Under the pieces are notes generated by a model, which was given only the letters and a program-made list of their open reading frames with translations, had not been told where the DNA came from and searched no databases. Shown here in pieces: positions 35,501 through 48,623 of a stretch of 64,000 bases of DNA. The position numbers were made by a program, and so were the translations under genes. Source of the DNA: Triplophysa rosa (lineage: Eukaryota; Chordata; Actinopteri; Cypriniformes; Nemacheilidae); the NCBI RefSeq assembly GCF_024868665.1, contig NC_079902.1, positions 17,971,450 through 18,035,449 on the forward strand, written 5' to 3'. Within the stretch, counting starts at the first letter, position 1. The number at the start of each line of letters is the position of its first letter.

Positions 35501-38500
35501 CGAGCGCAGGAGTTGGCGGTACAGAAAGAGGCCTGCTTCCTCTCTCAGACTGACTTTGCTTCTATGCAGCATGTGAGAGAAGGAGATATAAAGAGGAACT
35601 CTCAAATTTTATGTTTAAATAAAGAGTTTAACACCGACCACGTTTCCTCACTTGACCGTGACGAGATGCATCCTTCATTGGAAACAGAGGTGCGCAGCGG
35701 CTTGCTTGAATTTAAGGAAGAAAGAATCCTGCCTGAGAGATGCCTTCCTCCTAATTTAGGTCTTACGTCTGATTTGACTTCAAACAACATTCCCCACAGT
35801 TCTCCCAATGGTTTCGGTGAGGATGCACTCCATTCCCATCATTCAGAACCGGAAACGCTGTGTTTCCCATCTGACTTTGACACCACAGTGACCGAATCGC
35901 TTTGCAGTTCCCCTCGGACCCAACCAAAACACGACTCTGAATCGTCCTGTGAAATGAATCCAAAGCAAAAAGCCGAGCAAAAACAAACTTCTAAAACTAC
36001 AAATGACATTTGTTTGCTTGTGCTCCCCCATAGAGATTCAAACAACAACACAGATAGTACTTCACAGTTTGCTTTTATTGATTCAGGAAGTTCTGCGTCT
36101 GAACCGCCGTTTGAAATGAACAAAGACATAAAACCTTCAAAAGAGTCGAATGAGTATTGCATTTTAAACTCTTCTGGGAATGAAATGTCACCACCTAGAT
36201 GTTCACCGGAGGATTTATTGTGCAGAATAACATCAGAGCTAGAGATGTTTTCACCCAAGAAGACGTGTATCACAGACACATCGCGTATTAACGACTCGCA
36301 GAATCGTAACCATTTGGATCATTCGTCACTTTTTCAGAGATCACGTGTAGAACAAGAAGTCAAATCGTGCGGATGCACGGCTTCAAGTGTAAACTGTGAG
36401 TCTCGTGAGGTTGACGTTCTCCAAAACAAAGACATCTCTGTGACCACACAAACACGCTCGGCACATGCCACCGATGACATTGGGACTCAGATGGAAGAAC
36501 GTGGGGAAGCAGAAAACAATGACGTCGTACACACTACACGTAATGATGTAGACATGCTTGAACAGACTTGTCCTTCAGCAGAATCTGAGGACGTTAATCA
36601 AACCTCGAAGGCCAGTGAAAGCGAGGACTTCAGTTTGACTCGTGATGAACGAATCAGCTTTGAGGACCTGCATGCAAAAGTAGCTCCAAAAGGCTCAAGA
36701 AGCCTGTATAAAACCGATGTGAAGTCAGCCCGCATCAGACCACGTTCCACCACGAGCTCACCCAAAACCATCATGGATGCTGAATCTCCAAATCCTGCAT
36801 CAGATCTCATTCCGCATGATACCTCTCCCTCACCCTTCCCATTAGCTTGTACCAATGCCTGTCTCCATCCTCACCCTCCCCTTCCTGTGAACCCCCCGAA
36901 TGAGATGCCTAGCATGGGTTCCACTTCCTCCACCAAATCCCAGCCCCAGGTTGATGTACCGCTCCCCCTCTCACCTGAGGAGACACAGCCAGCCAGCGTC
37001 CTCCTGCCCCTTGAGGAGAGCAGGTGAGACCTCACTGCCTGCGAAAACACACTTACTCCCTCTTCTCTTCACTCACCTGAGGAAATGACCTCATTTTCTT
37101 ACAAATGCGCTAGGGTAGGCTCATATTATATGCTCACGTATGAATTGATAAACTTATTTTGCTCACAGCTTGCTATAATTTGGACAAACGTGTAATGCAT
37201 TTTCTCCAGCACCAGCTCTCATTACACTTGAATGTTTTCTTCTGGTCTGCTTTTGCTCTGTTTCCTTCAGTTCATTTGTTTTTCATCTTTTCTGTTGCTT
37301 TATGCCTCTGTTTGGATAGGCATACCACAACACATCCTCTCTAGTAGAGGTAATAAAACAAAAGGGCTAGACAGCATTATATTCAGTGTGTTTAGTGTGA
37401 TAAGAGGTTTGATGTTGAAGAGGTTTTGTGTGATATGTAGACTAGCGTCATAAGAATCATAGTATCTTGCCCTGCTTCAGAGCAAATCTGAGCACAGATA
37501 TTGTTACCAATCAGATATTGTTCAGATTTAAAAGTCTGCCATTAAAACATTTAAATAATTTTTCATTACATCATATATGAATAATGAACAATTATGTATA
37601 CATTTTATTATTGTGTAGCTTTATATACTCCTACAGTATGTATGCTTGTTGTGAATAAAATATAATTGTATAAGTAATACATTTTATAATAATCTTATCA
37701 AATATTCTTCATATAATTATTCTTATTCTCAATTATTCTTAGTTTTATTTTTTCAAATATGATTTTTAAAAAGCAATAAAACCACTTGATATTTTTTCTC
37801 TGACATTGCAAACATGATTTTCTTCCATGATCAGCTTTAATAATTCAATTCAGCAACATAATGAATAAGCACTAAATTGCACATGATTCTTAGACAAATG
37901 TCATTGGACAATATTTATTTGTGTTGTATCCATGCAATAGTCATTTTAGTCATGGCTTCTTCCTGTTGCTTGTGCTATACTAACTCTTTAGAAAGATAAC
38001 AATAAAGTTTAAAAAAGTAGGTCAATGCTCAACCATGTACAAGTAGATTCCTAAGGTACTTATTTGTGTTTTTCTTTCGCTGTACAGCCCTCACCCAGTG
38101 AAGCCTTTGACCAACACTGTGCAAGGAGAGAAGAAATCAGAAAGCCGCTCAGTGCTGGAGAAACTCAAGTCCACCATCAACCCAGGACGATCTGTTCCAG
38201 TGATGCCTACTGAGGAGGAGAAAGATCAGGTACTGAAGGCTTAATAAAAAGATTAATTTATTCCTTTGTGTTCCAAAAACAGGTCATACAGCTTTAGAAC
38301 AACACCAGGGTGGGTAAATGATGACTATTTTTTATTTTTGAGTGAGCTTTCTCTTTTTTCTCTTTGTTGGGTGCTGCAACGGTGTGTCATGCATTCTGAC
38401 TTCTTTACGATGTTAAACGTGCAGTCTTCTCATGCTTAACATGTTCAACTTGTCAAAAAACGAGTTGGGCGTATTACGTAGTATTTCTGTGCTCGAAACA

Positions 38501-39521
38501 CCGAAAATAGTCCCTTATTGGACAATTCTCCCGGAAAAGCACGTGGCATGCCCACGCGGCAGCAAGGAGAGCAGGAGAAGGAGCATGCGCAGACGTCACT
38601 TTCACTTGTGTGCAGGAGAGAGAGAGAGAGAGAGAGAGAGCATACGTTCGCGAAGTTCAGGTGTTTGTTTGTTCACTGCATTTGGGTGATGAATGTTATA
38701 TAAACGGTGGATATAATGCTGGATTTGGAGATCGTTTGAAACTGATATCTGGAGTTGTCCCAGCGCTAAAAGATGCCGGAAATGAACCGCATGCGGTGAG
38801 TAAAACTGATGTCTGTGTTTTGTTGGCAATGGGTGCGCACGTGCTTTAGTTCAGCCTACCCCTCCCCCCCCCGCACGCACCGTATGCTTTCGGAAATAAT
38901 CGTACAGCTGTATCTATCTTTTATAAATGTGATCAAACTAAATACTCTTCGAAGATACGACGTATGCCATACTACTCTATAGGTACTCAAGATTAATATG
39001 AGATTGGCAGAAACCGCGTGTGTTAGGGCCGCTTTAAGGAACTGGAACGCATTCAGGTGCTGAAAAAGTGTAATCGGCAACAAAACAGAGCAAACGTAGA
39101 TGCTCACAGAGACACTTAAGATCTAAAGGCATTATTTTGTCTAGGCATTATTTGTTGGAAATGCTACACGGTTTTGGGTTTGATACTCCCCAGCATTGCT
39201 TAGTACTGTCTTTCCTCATAAACATGTCTTTTACCCTGTCCGTCTCTGTTTTCTGTGTAGTTGGCTCTGATGGAGGCTCGCGCGCAGTATCAGAACATGA
39301 CCAACATGGAGTTGATAGCTCTGCTGCTTCAGCAGGAAATTGACATGAAAAAGCAGCGTGCTGAAACCGAGGTGCAGGTGGCCCTGCTGGAGAAGCGTGA
39401 GGCTGAATTGAAGAAGATGAAGGTTCAGGTCAGAGACCTGGAGGACTATATTGACAAGCTGTTAGTGCGCATCATGGAACAGACGCCCACCTTGCTGCAG
39501 GTACGTGGGAGACCCAAATGA
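29598..39521 (+). CDS. rab11fip5: Rab11 family-interacting protein 5 (class I FIP), long form
   Basis: Six exons: 29598-29977, 32244-32749, 32963-33524, 34789-37023, 38088-38229 and 39261-39521. They give 1361 residues with matched phases throughout. The N-terminal C2 domain (about 12-150) has WVPTHVNVTVLRARGLR and IIQVGKEKYNTGLVEK. It is followed by the FIP5-type TVQFTRNNMTASMYDL and KDKPRSAFGKLKDR. Exon 3 carries HKRAHSDEA and CINGSHIYSFEP, as in FIP5 rather than FIP1 or FIP2. Exon 4 alone encodes about 745 Ser/Pro-rich residues with three NPF motifs (about 531, 547, 556). The C-terminus is a coiled coil ending in the Rab11-binding domain (DLEDYIDKLLVRIMEQTP). Family knowledge: an effector of Rab11 in recycling endosomes and apical transport. 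It lies in tandem with sfxn5, as in human 2p13.2. A GTACGT donor-like site follows PTLLQ in the last exon. Confidence 0.95.
29978..32243 (+). other. rab11fip5 intron 1
   Basis: A 2.3-kb intron. Simple CT run at 31457-31475. Short repeats of 'ccctagcaac' occur at 31203-31260. No gene seen. Confidence 0.8.
33992..34507. mobile_element. TTAA-flanked MITE with GGTGCAGTTTGTA ends
   Basis: Ends are TTAAAGGTGCAGTTTGTA and TACAAACTGCACCTTTAA, a long perfect inverted pair 516 bp apart in rab11fip5 intron 3. The interior is non-coding and unlike the TTAAAGGGATA family. Confidence 0.87.
37024..38087 (+). other. rab11fip5 intron 4
   Basis: 1.06 kb, very AT-rich between 37480 and 37760. No element or gene identified. 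Confidence 0.75.
38366..39037. mobile_element. Dispersed repeat copy A, in rab11fip5 intron 5
   Basis: Shares long near-identical blocks with 49796-50322 (gtgtgtcat…cattctgacttcttta; cgagttgggcgtattacg; gatttggagatcgtttgaaa; gagattggcagaaaccgcg). Relative to that copy it lacks about 75 bases near 38502 and keeps about 220 bases near 38760-38980. It includes a (GA)n run at 38615-38640. The right end is gccgctttaa. Confidence 0.82.
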
Positions 39522-40396
39522 GCAGAGTGACCCATTGTGCCAGAAACGCCTCATGCTGAACTAAAGCCATTTGTGATGCTCCATTAAATGTCAAAACTGC
39601 CAAGATCATGTAGACACAATACAGCTTTGCATGAGGAAATATCCACAATCAGTTGAAGTTTAGTATAGCAACTGCTAGTCAAGCTAAAAGCACAAGGCAG
39701 TGGAAAGTTAAATAAAAAAGTTAATGTAGTTGTAAATGGAAGGCACATACATATGTCTTCCGGTTAATACTTAGATACTTTTCTAATATTTCTGGGATCT
39801 TTACTTCAATGTATCATTAGTGTATCATAACGCTGAACAAAATGTCTCTAAAGTTGCAAAAATCTGCAAATGCAAATAAACACACTGCCTGTATAAACTG
39901 ACTTGTATAGATGGTCACTATAACACTTGAAATTTGTTATTTCCTCATTACTAAGAGTAAAGTATTCGGAAAAACTGATATGCTATAAGCCCTCTGAAAC
40001 ATCTGACCTATTCTCAGAAAAATGTTCAAATTTTGTTTCAGACTTATTAAATTAAGTTCACCTGGTATTAACACTAATACTTCCAGTAAGTTTTGAAACG
40101 TTAGTAATATTTAATACATAATATGCAACACATTGTGTCAAAGTTGATGTAAAATAATCATATTCTGTACCTGTAAATAAGTAATTCTTGATGGCTTTGA
40201 AAAGCACCTTATAATACGCAGTATGCAAAAACCATAGTGCTTGAGCTAGTCAGCTTTGCTTCATTGATATTACAGATGTCAATGCATGCTCACAGCCATC
40301 AAAGCACACGCACTAAAGTAAATATTGTCTTGAAAACATGTAAGCTATGCAATAACACTTGCAAGCTGTAGCTTAAGTTAAAATATGCTACACAAA

Positions 40397-40831
40397 TGTG
40401 ACCCTGGATCACAAAACCAGTCTTAAGTAGCACGGGAACATTTTTAGTAAAAGACAAAAATACATTGTGTGAGTCAAAATGATCGATTTTTCTTTTAAGC
40501 CAAAAATCATAAGGATATTAAGTAAAGATCATGTTCCATGAAGATGTTTTGTAAATTTCCTACCTTAAATATATAAAAACTTTATTTTTGTGAGTAGATG
40601 GTCTGCCACAGTGCCCCTGATTAACAACTTCAAAGGCAATTTTCTCAATATTTAGATTTTTTTGCACTCTCAGATTCCAGAGTTTTAAACGGTTGTATCT
40701 CAGCCAGATATTTTCCTATTTTAACAACTCATACATCTATAGAAAGTTTATTTATTCAGCTTTCAGATTATGTAAAAATCTCAATTTCGAAAAATTTACC
40801 CATAAGACTGGTTTTGTTGTCCAGGGTCACA
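40397..40831. mobile_element. MITE with TGTGACCCTGG ends
   Basis: Ends are TGTGACCCTGGATCACAAAA… and …TTTTGTTGTCCAGGGTCACA. Inner matched parts (accagtctta / ataagactggt) extend the inverted repeat. 435 bp, non-coding, in the presumed rab11fip5 3' UTR. Confidence 0.85.
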
Positions 40832-41417
40832 AATATATTTATGAAGCCTTAGCATTGCAGCATTCATAAATCATTGCTGATGTAGCAGATTTAGTGAAGT
40901 AGCAAATGCCAAAGCTAAACCACAAAAGCTTAAACAAAGCTTTAAAAAAGATGTATGTTTTTTATGTTAAGTGTAACTACATTATATTAGTGTGGCTTTT
41001 GTTTTTTATTTCGATTCAGAAAGTGTTTTATTTTTTTAGTGGTTCTAAAGTTTTACGTTTTCTCCCGTGTTTCTGCTGATGAAAATGATGTGAGGTTCTA
41101 AGTTTCATTGTTGGAGCTTGAGAAAGTACAGGGTTGTGTTGTGTAGATTGTTGTTAACTCGCTGAGTGTTAAGCTGTGTAAAGTATTTCACCAACCGTGC
41201 ATCCAAATGAAAATCTCAGTTTAGTATTCCAGTGTGTTTCAGGAGAGAACGATGTAGCACTGTGATTTTGGATTGTGATGTTAATTTGCTCTTCTTTTGT
41301 CTTCAATTATCAACATGTTTGTGGATTTATTTACATGCTACATTCACATTTGTATTTTTCTTCCTGTTTTATTTATTGCACATTTTTTCCAAGCAGTTTC
41401 ATTTTCAAAGTTATTTA

Positions 41418-41423
41418 AATAAA
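41418..41423 (+). promoter_or_regulatory. Candidate poly(A) signal of rab11fip5
   Basis: AATAAA 1.9 kb after the stop and about 960 bases before the sfxn5 start. Positional inference. Confidence 0.45.
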
Positions 41424-42380
41424 GTTATAAAGTAATTTCTGTGAAGGGTATTTGCTTTGTTCGGTTTTAATGACAGAAATGATACACATTACAGTACTGG
41501 TAACAGCGGTAAAACCTTTAATTACCACTAGATGGCACTGATGAGCTTTTAATGTGACTTCTTGAAGTTTTTAATTTAGTTTAAACTGAAATAACATTTT
41601 AACATTGTAATTTACAGTAATGTTGTGGTTTTGTAAAACCCCTATTAGGAAAGAGTACATTTAAATAAATAATACAAACTTACATCTGAATTAAACAGGT
41701 ATAGGCTACATTAACTATTAACCTGAGTTACAATACAAAACGTGATTAATGTGGGCAATTTAAACAAATATCTGTGCAAAATGGTTAAACTATGACTAAA
41801 ATATATTAATCTATCGTTAAAATATTAATATTATTAAGCGTATTGTTATTGATGCTCCACGTTTAAAATTGTAAGATGCTTTCGGAGTCTTAATTTTATG
41901 AAATAATACAGTGCAGCTTTACATTTGTAACAATAACTAGTATTTTGTGAAAACTGTGCCCTCCTGAAAAAAACCCAATACAGTTTCTAATGGTTTCCAT
42001 AACAAATATCATTATGCTGTTTATCAATTAAAAAGTTCGAAATTCCTTTATGTAATATGTTTTGGCTAACATTCTTTGAATAGATCCAAACCCATTACCA
42101 GACCCACAGAGATCATTAAATACAATACAATTCTTAATTAACCACAGAATTTTTTTTTTTTTCAAGAAACAGAATGTCAGGCTTTGTGAATTATAACGGA
42201 CCAGGACCAGAGCGTGAAATATGCTCTGGTTCGGCTTGAGTCCATTAGGAAACTGCAGTTCCCATGAACCTCCGCGCACTATTGCTTCACTAGTTTCGCA
42301 CCCGAGCCGAGTTGACTACACTTCAAAAATTCCGTCTCATGGACCTTTTTATTATTTAACGTCACTCCGCCGCTGGTGAG
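41424..42380. other. Spacer and sfxn5 5' region
   Basis: AT-rich up to about 42180. The 150 bases before the sfxn5 ATG are more GC-rich and probably hold the promoter and 5' UTR. No gene seen. Confidence 0.55.
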
Positions 42381-45300
42381 ATGGCAGAACCTGCGTCCTG
42401 TCCGGTGTTTCAACTGGGAAAACCGCGCTATGACCAGGTAAAGAGTTTGCCGTCATATTAAAGTGCATCTTTGTCTGGGCATCTTTGATGGGCGTTGATA
42501 AACAACATATCTGTGCAGATTTCTTTGCTCCAACACCATGTTGCGAAAGTCATCAGTTTTCGTGCTTTGCATGGTGTCTTTTGTGCATTGGTTCACGGTG
42601 TTTTTCGCGGGTGCTGATGTTTGCGATAAGCGTTTTTTCTATGAGGTTTTATTACACCGTTGTGTGTTGTAACACCTTAAAACATCAAATGCATGTCAGG
42701 GCAGTGGCACTTCTTTTTATATGCAAATCACAGAGGAAATAAGTAACGTGATTGTTTCAAAACAGGCGCGTTGAATACAAATGAACCGGTCTGTTTAATT
42801 TTTGCATACAGCCTATTAGGAGTAATTGACATTATTAAAGTTCATATTTCTTTTTAGAAAAGCTGAAGACTGCATGTCCTGCATGGTTTATTTTCCTTAA
42901 AAACAATACATTTAATATATGCGCATGATGAACCCCCTTATTAAATAGTCAAGTTTTGTGTAATGAAATAAAGGCAACTTCTGCGCAACGAATGCAAATA
43001 ATTGTCTCGTCAATTGTATAATCTGTGAGATCTCACGCGCTCGTTTCGGTCAAATGAATGACCGTCTATTTAAGTCCCGTTGCCTCCATGGAAACGCCAC
43101 GGTCATGCTCTCTGAAATCAGCACATGCATGTCAGTCATCAGTACTGAGCTCTGGGTTGTCAGGGGCAAGTTCACACCGTTATTGCAACGCATGATGAAA
43201 TGCAATACAATATTTGTTGTTGGGGGTAGAGATCATTACCTTTACATTGTGTTCAGTGAAGGTCTGGGCGATGGAGCGTAAACTACATTCCTTTTGTTAT
43301 TATGCTCATCTAGTCTGTGATCTGTGAATGTGTGTATAGATGCCCAGGTCTCAATTCAAATGTATGCTATCAAAATCTGCATCTGATTATCAGGCCATAT
43401 GCCACTTGAATGAATAATTTGCTTTGCGTGGTCTGCAGGGAAAACTACTTGGACTGGCTTGTCAGCAGGGCAGTGACATTTTGGTTGATGTTCCAAGAAA
43501 TCAAAAGAACCCTGAATATTAATCGGGTGTTTTTTATATGTCAGCGAGGAGGTTATTGGGACAATGCTTATTATTAGGACCCTAGAATTTTCTGTTAGTA
43601 GATAATATTAAAAATCAGTTTTTGTATGGCCAAAATCCAGCTCGTGTGAATCTGACTAACTCACATTCACCCGTTTTTGTTTTTTTATTGCTGCTGTTTT
43701 TAGCTGAAATCAATGCAGCTGAAGGGTAACGGTGTATTTTTTCCTCCTGCTCCTTCTCTGCGAACAGTGTTGGATATTCTCTGGGGAGCAGAAACACATA
43801 CATAATTAACAAGTCTTCTCCAGCAGACATGCGCTCACATAGCTCTCTGCAACAGCTTTGAAGCAAGTGTCTGTAGCCCAGAAATAACATTAGTAGCCGA
43901 GATGAGTGAGCTCAGCAGATTTTTGCTCTCTTTGCTTTAGTGTAAGATAAAAGCGATCCCAACTACAAAGACCTGTGAGATGAGAGACAAAATATTTTGT
44001 TGCTAGATAAATCATTTAGATGCAGTAGATTGAAGCTGCTTCCACTGTGCGTTCCTGGCCAAATCATCGGGCCTCTAAAACAGTTGGCTCTCAGAAAACC
44101 GCTTGTGGCGCTGCCCAAAGAAGTGTAATACAGAGAGTGGAAATGTTGTAGGCAGTCATTGCCAGGTGAAGAAGCTCCTTTGAGTTCTGAAGCTTTGTAC
44201 AAACAGTAATGCTAAAATTGGTAAGGATCTTGATTATTTACGACCTAACACAAAAAGGTGCATGTGTATTTTATAGCATGGGAATGCAGGCTTATAATAA
44301 TGCAATGCTTTTCTCCATCAGAGCACATTTCTTGGCAGGTTGAGACACTTCATTGACATCATTGATCCTTCCACTCTTTTTGTGACAGAGGTACAAACAT
44401 ATTATTTTGTTTTATTATTTCGAATTGAGTCGATTGATTAGTTACATTGTTTTTGCACTGTAATATTCTTGCAGCCTACCAATCATTCATATACTGTAAT
44501 TAAAGGAACACTTCACACAGGAAATTAAAATCCTTTCATCATTTCTTATTCTCCAAACTCATACGATTTTCTTTCTTCTGCAGTAGATATTTTTAAAGAA
44601 TGTAGTGTAGATGTTTTTGATCACCCGTATGAATAAAAAATAAGAGCACGATGGAAGATCGTTTTTGGGTGATATATGTACCTTTAAGTTCTAGCTGTAA
44701 AAAAGTATTACTTCTTTATTAACAAATTTAAAAACTCTTCACATATTTCCTAAATCTTTATAGAGTCGCTTAAAAGAATACATCAAACTCCTGGATGATT
44801 TTAAGCGAGGCACTCTTACTCCGGGAATAACAGATCATCAGGTGAAATGTCTACAAGTAAAACATTTTAGTAGGTGTTTTCAGAATCAGTAGGTGTGGTG
44901 CAGTGTTTTCTATAAGCTTGTGTCTTGTGTTCTTCACCTCTGTTTAGCTCTGGGAGGCTCAGAAGGCGAAGCAGGTGAGACTCTTATGGGCACTTTTCAC
45001 TGTCACTTGTTAATGGTGGTTGGAAATAAAGTGACTGACTCATCTGCTTTCAGGCCATCATTCACCCTGACACCGGTGAAAAGATCTTCATGCCTTTTCG
45101 CATGTCAGGTAAGAGTACAAAAAGAGACAGATATAGAAAGAAAAAGCAATCTGGAGAATTAAAATTAATTCCTACATTTATGAAAAAAAACGTGCCTTGG
45201 TGGTAAAAGACAAAATGTTGACTTTTACAGGTAGCTGCATGGTGTTAGTCATTAAAATTATTTTAATGGATGAAGTGCTCTTGTTGAGATTCTTAAGAAA

Positions 45301-48300
45301 CCTGTTAGAAACCTGACAGATTGAAATGGCATAACTTCAGAAAAAAATGTGTATAGGAGCAGATGGTGTTTGTGCATACGCTCAACAGCAGTGATGATTT
45401 ATGTATGAGCGCAGCTTGCCATACAATTAATACATGCAGCATACTAACATTATTTGAAATATTCCGAAAAATACGATAAGTGATGACAACCATACACTAG
45501 AAGTTATTTTTCAGTTATGATTTGTTGATCTTGTCGTTTTTGTCTTTCACAGGCTATGTGCCATTTGGAACACCAATCGTAAGCTTTCTGCTTGCTTGAA
45601 AAATATCAAAGTGCAAAATAAAAGACCTCACAAAGAGCAAAAATATGAGAGAGAGACATTGCAAATCATTATGTATGCACACACCAGTGTCAATATATTA
45701 AATCTTTTTAGCATGGGAGATGAAATAAAAATCAGCATTTAACATCTGTTGTTGTAGATATTTGTAAAATATTGGCCAACGTGGTGCTGTAAACCCAGTT
45801 TAATAATGAAATTGTTATCAGAGGTGATAATCCTTCCCCTCTTTACTTGCAGGTTGTCGGTCTTCTCCTTCCAAACCAAACTTTGGCCTCTACTGTGTTC
45901 TGGCAGGTACATGACTTGTTCTCATCATTTGAGCCCCTCAGTTCCAGGAAGCATAAAGCAGACAACAGTATTATTACAAGCTGACTCTGCAGTATAGCAG
46001 TATCTCAGCAGCTTCTGTTTCACAGTTGGAAAGAACTCATTTTATGTAAATTCGATTTTCATTATATATTCTACTTTGACCAGAAGCTGGCCTCACAGTT
46101 ATAAAAAGGTCAATATTTGTAATGTTCATCTGCAGGTGTTTGTGTCAAGCTAATGCAGATTTTTTCTCTTACAGTGGCTCAACCAGAGTCACAATGCCTG
46201 CGTGAACTACGCCAACCGTAACGCCACAAAGGTACGGGTTTAAATTTTTTTTTTAATTCAGGTCAGCCTTTTAATGTGCAAATATTGAAATGTAGTTGCA
46301 GATGGTCATTCAGTGAAGCGTTTCCTTTTCTCAATTCCATCTGAATGGTCATGTTTTCCTGAGGGCCACACGTCTGTTCTGCATCTGAGGCTCTCGACCT
46401 CAGTGGGCCTCTGTGCTTTTTGTATTGCACTGTAGTCTGTTGTACATCATCTGCACCAGATGTTGACTTTTTTTCTCTTTAGCCTACACCAACCTCAAAG
46501 TTTATTCAGGGATACCTGGGAGCTGTCACCAGTGCTGTTTCTATAGCAGTAAGTGGATTATGTTTGAATATCAGTGTTTTGTAAGTTTAAAGTACTTGAA
46601 TATTGTTGTTCAGCTAAAATGTTACTTCAAAGTATAAATAGTGTATAAATAAATAGTATAAAATACTGTCCAAGAATATCTATTTTTTTCACTAAATTTC
46701 TATTTCCAAACCTGTATAAATTACTTTGATGAGCTAAGCTCACCAAATATGGTTCTCCACCAGATCTATCAAGATCACATCCATGAAATGAGTTATTTAA
46801 AACATCAATTTCAGTTAAGGAACTAGTTTAGCTCAAAGGAAAATACGTATAATCATCGTTATTAAATTATTTAAAAAATAATAATAATTTTGTGTTCTTT
46901 GAACACAAAAGAAGATATTTTGAAGAATGTGGGGCACCAAGCAGTTGTGGGGCACCATTGACTATCATTGTAATTTTTCTAGTCTGTGGTAGTTAATAGT
47001 GCTCCATAACTGTTTAGTTGCAAACATTCTCTTAAATAAATTTCTTTGTGTTCAGCAGAACAACAAAGTTTATACAAGTTTGTAAATAATTACAGATGTT
47101 TCGTTCTTTAATTCAAGGAAAATTCTGAAAGAAAACATTACACACAACAAAGCTAAAGATAAAAGAAACCTAAAAGTATAAAGACAGGTTTTGAATTTTG
47201 AATATAAAATGTTCATACTTTTAACACTGTCTTTCAAATCTTGAACATTTTGTACACTCTGTTTTTAGGTGGGTTTAAATGTACTTATCCAAAAATCCAG
47301 CAAATTTAATCCAGCCACCAGACTGTTCATACAGAGGTTTATCCCGTTCCCTGCTGTAGGTATGTTCATATACAGATGCTGTACAGTGTATTGCTTACTA
47401 CAACAGATCCATTCACCAGAGTTATCCTCTAATCTTTGTAGTATACAACTCCCCCTGCTGTTAATATGTAGTCATGACACACAAATCAGACACTACTCAT
47501 TAGTACACTTCAGATTATTATACAAATAATCATGTGATTTATATCAGGTTATTTTCACTTGTCCGTCCAATGCAAACTTGTTATATTAAGATGATGAGAC
47601 ATCCATTGATTGGAATACCATGGTTTTGTTTAGCATCGATATTTATCTTAAAGGTCTGCATCTTTTTTCAGCAAGTGCAAACATCTGTAACGTGGCTCTG
47701 ATGAGACACAATGAACTGTCTGAGGGAATAGATGTATTGGACAGCAATGGAAATGTTGTGGGATCCTCACGAATAGCTGCAAAACATGTGCGTATATGAG
47801 TTATAACCACTTCAGGGTGATTGCTTTTAATAATTTTTCTGTTGTGCATTTTTACAATATAAGCTTTACAAAAATAATGAAAATATATACTTTTTATTAT
47901 TTATAAAAAATTGTGCATTACAAATTTTTTCGCAAAATCAAACAAACCATCATTATTTATTTTATTTTTCCCAATTCTTTTGCATTTTTCTATCAGGCAC
48001 TGATAGAGACGGCAGTTACGCGAGTGGCTCTGCCACTGCCTATCTTTGTCCTTCCACCAATCATCATGGCTTTCTTGGAAAAGTATGAACTTACACGTGC
48101 CTGATCTGCTTATGAAACATTTTGACAACTTTAGGATGAATATGACCAGTAACTAAATGAAAGTTCTGCGTGAAATGACCTAGTTAAACCAAAATGCAAA
48201 TACAACTGTAAGAGTCAGTTTACTGTCTTCTGCCAGGCTCCCTCTGATGCAAGCCCATCGTCGAATGATGCTTCCTGTGCACAGCTTAGTGTGTCTGGCT

Positions 48301-48623
48301 GTCTTTGGTCTGTCCTTGCCATTGGCCATCAGCCTTTTCCCACAAATGTCACAGGTACTTTAGTAATACCCGCCACAGCATGTAGGAGAGATAGAGAGAC
48401 GAGCTTTATCCTCTCTCCAGCAAACGCTATAGCTGCAGCTTTAATTTTGTCCATCGACCTGTCATTAATCTTTGCACATATGTGTGCTATGAATAATATT
48501 ATAACTGGGAATTGCTTGTTGTTAATCATTTTTTGCTCCTCACAGATCGAAGCATCTCACCTTGAGCCAGAAATTGCCATGGCAACAGATTGCAAGGTGC
48601 TGACTTACAACAAGGGACTGTGA
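42381..48623 (+). CDS. sfxn5: Sideroflexin-5, mitochondrial inner-membrane carrier
   Basis: Fourteen exons: 42381-42437, 44322-44390, 44764-44841, 44948-44974, 45054-45108, 45553-45578, 45853-45906, 46175-46231, 46483-46548, 47269-47359, 47672-47787, 47997-48082, 48237-48354 and 48546-48623. They give 325 residues with every phase consistent. The sequence is close to human SFXN5 (340 residues): [90 protein letters not shown] and the C-terminal YNKGL. Several hydrophobic helices follow residue 100. Family knowledge: sideroflexins are mitochondrial amino-acid or carboxylate carriers. SFXN1 and SFXN3 carry serine, and SFXN5 has been linked to citrate. The substrate cannot be read from the sequence. 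Exons of 26 and 27 bases are unusually small. Confidence 0.97.
42438..44321 (+). other. sfxn5 intron 1
   Basis: A 1.9-kb intron; no element or extra exon that I can support. Confidence 0.75.
44500..44697. repeat. Short TTAAAGG fold-back repeat, sfxn5 intron 2
   Basis: Starts ttaaaggaacacttcacac and ends tttgggtgatatatgtacctttaa. The arms are degraded. Same general family as 11590-11841. Confidence 0.6.
46895..47085. repeat. Degraded fold-back repeat, sfxn5 intron 9
   Basis: Contains the family's body words (gaacacaaaagaagatattttgaa; gtttagttgcaaacattc; ttgtgttcagcagaacaa) without clear ends. Confidence 0.5.

Larger units (their letters stand above)
39522..41423 (+). other. Probable rab11fip5 3' UTR
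   Basis: Runs from the stop codon to the AATAAA at 41418-41423. It is AT-rich and contains the hairpin element 40397-40831. Confidence 0.55.

Noticed and set aside
35839..36279. Antisense frames inside the long rab11fip5 exon
   Set aside because: The sense strand encodes a continuous in-phase exon with NPF motifs. The antisense products look random.
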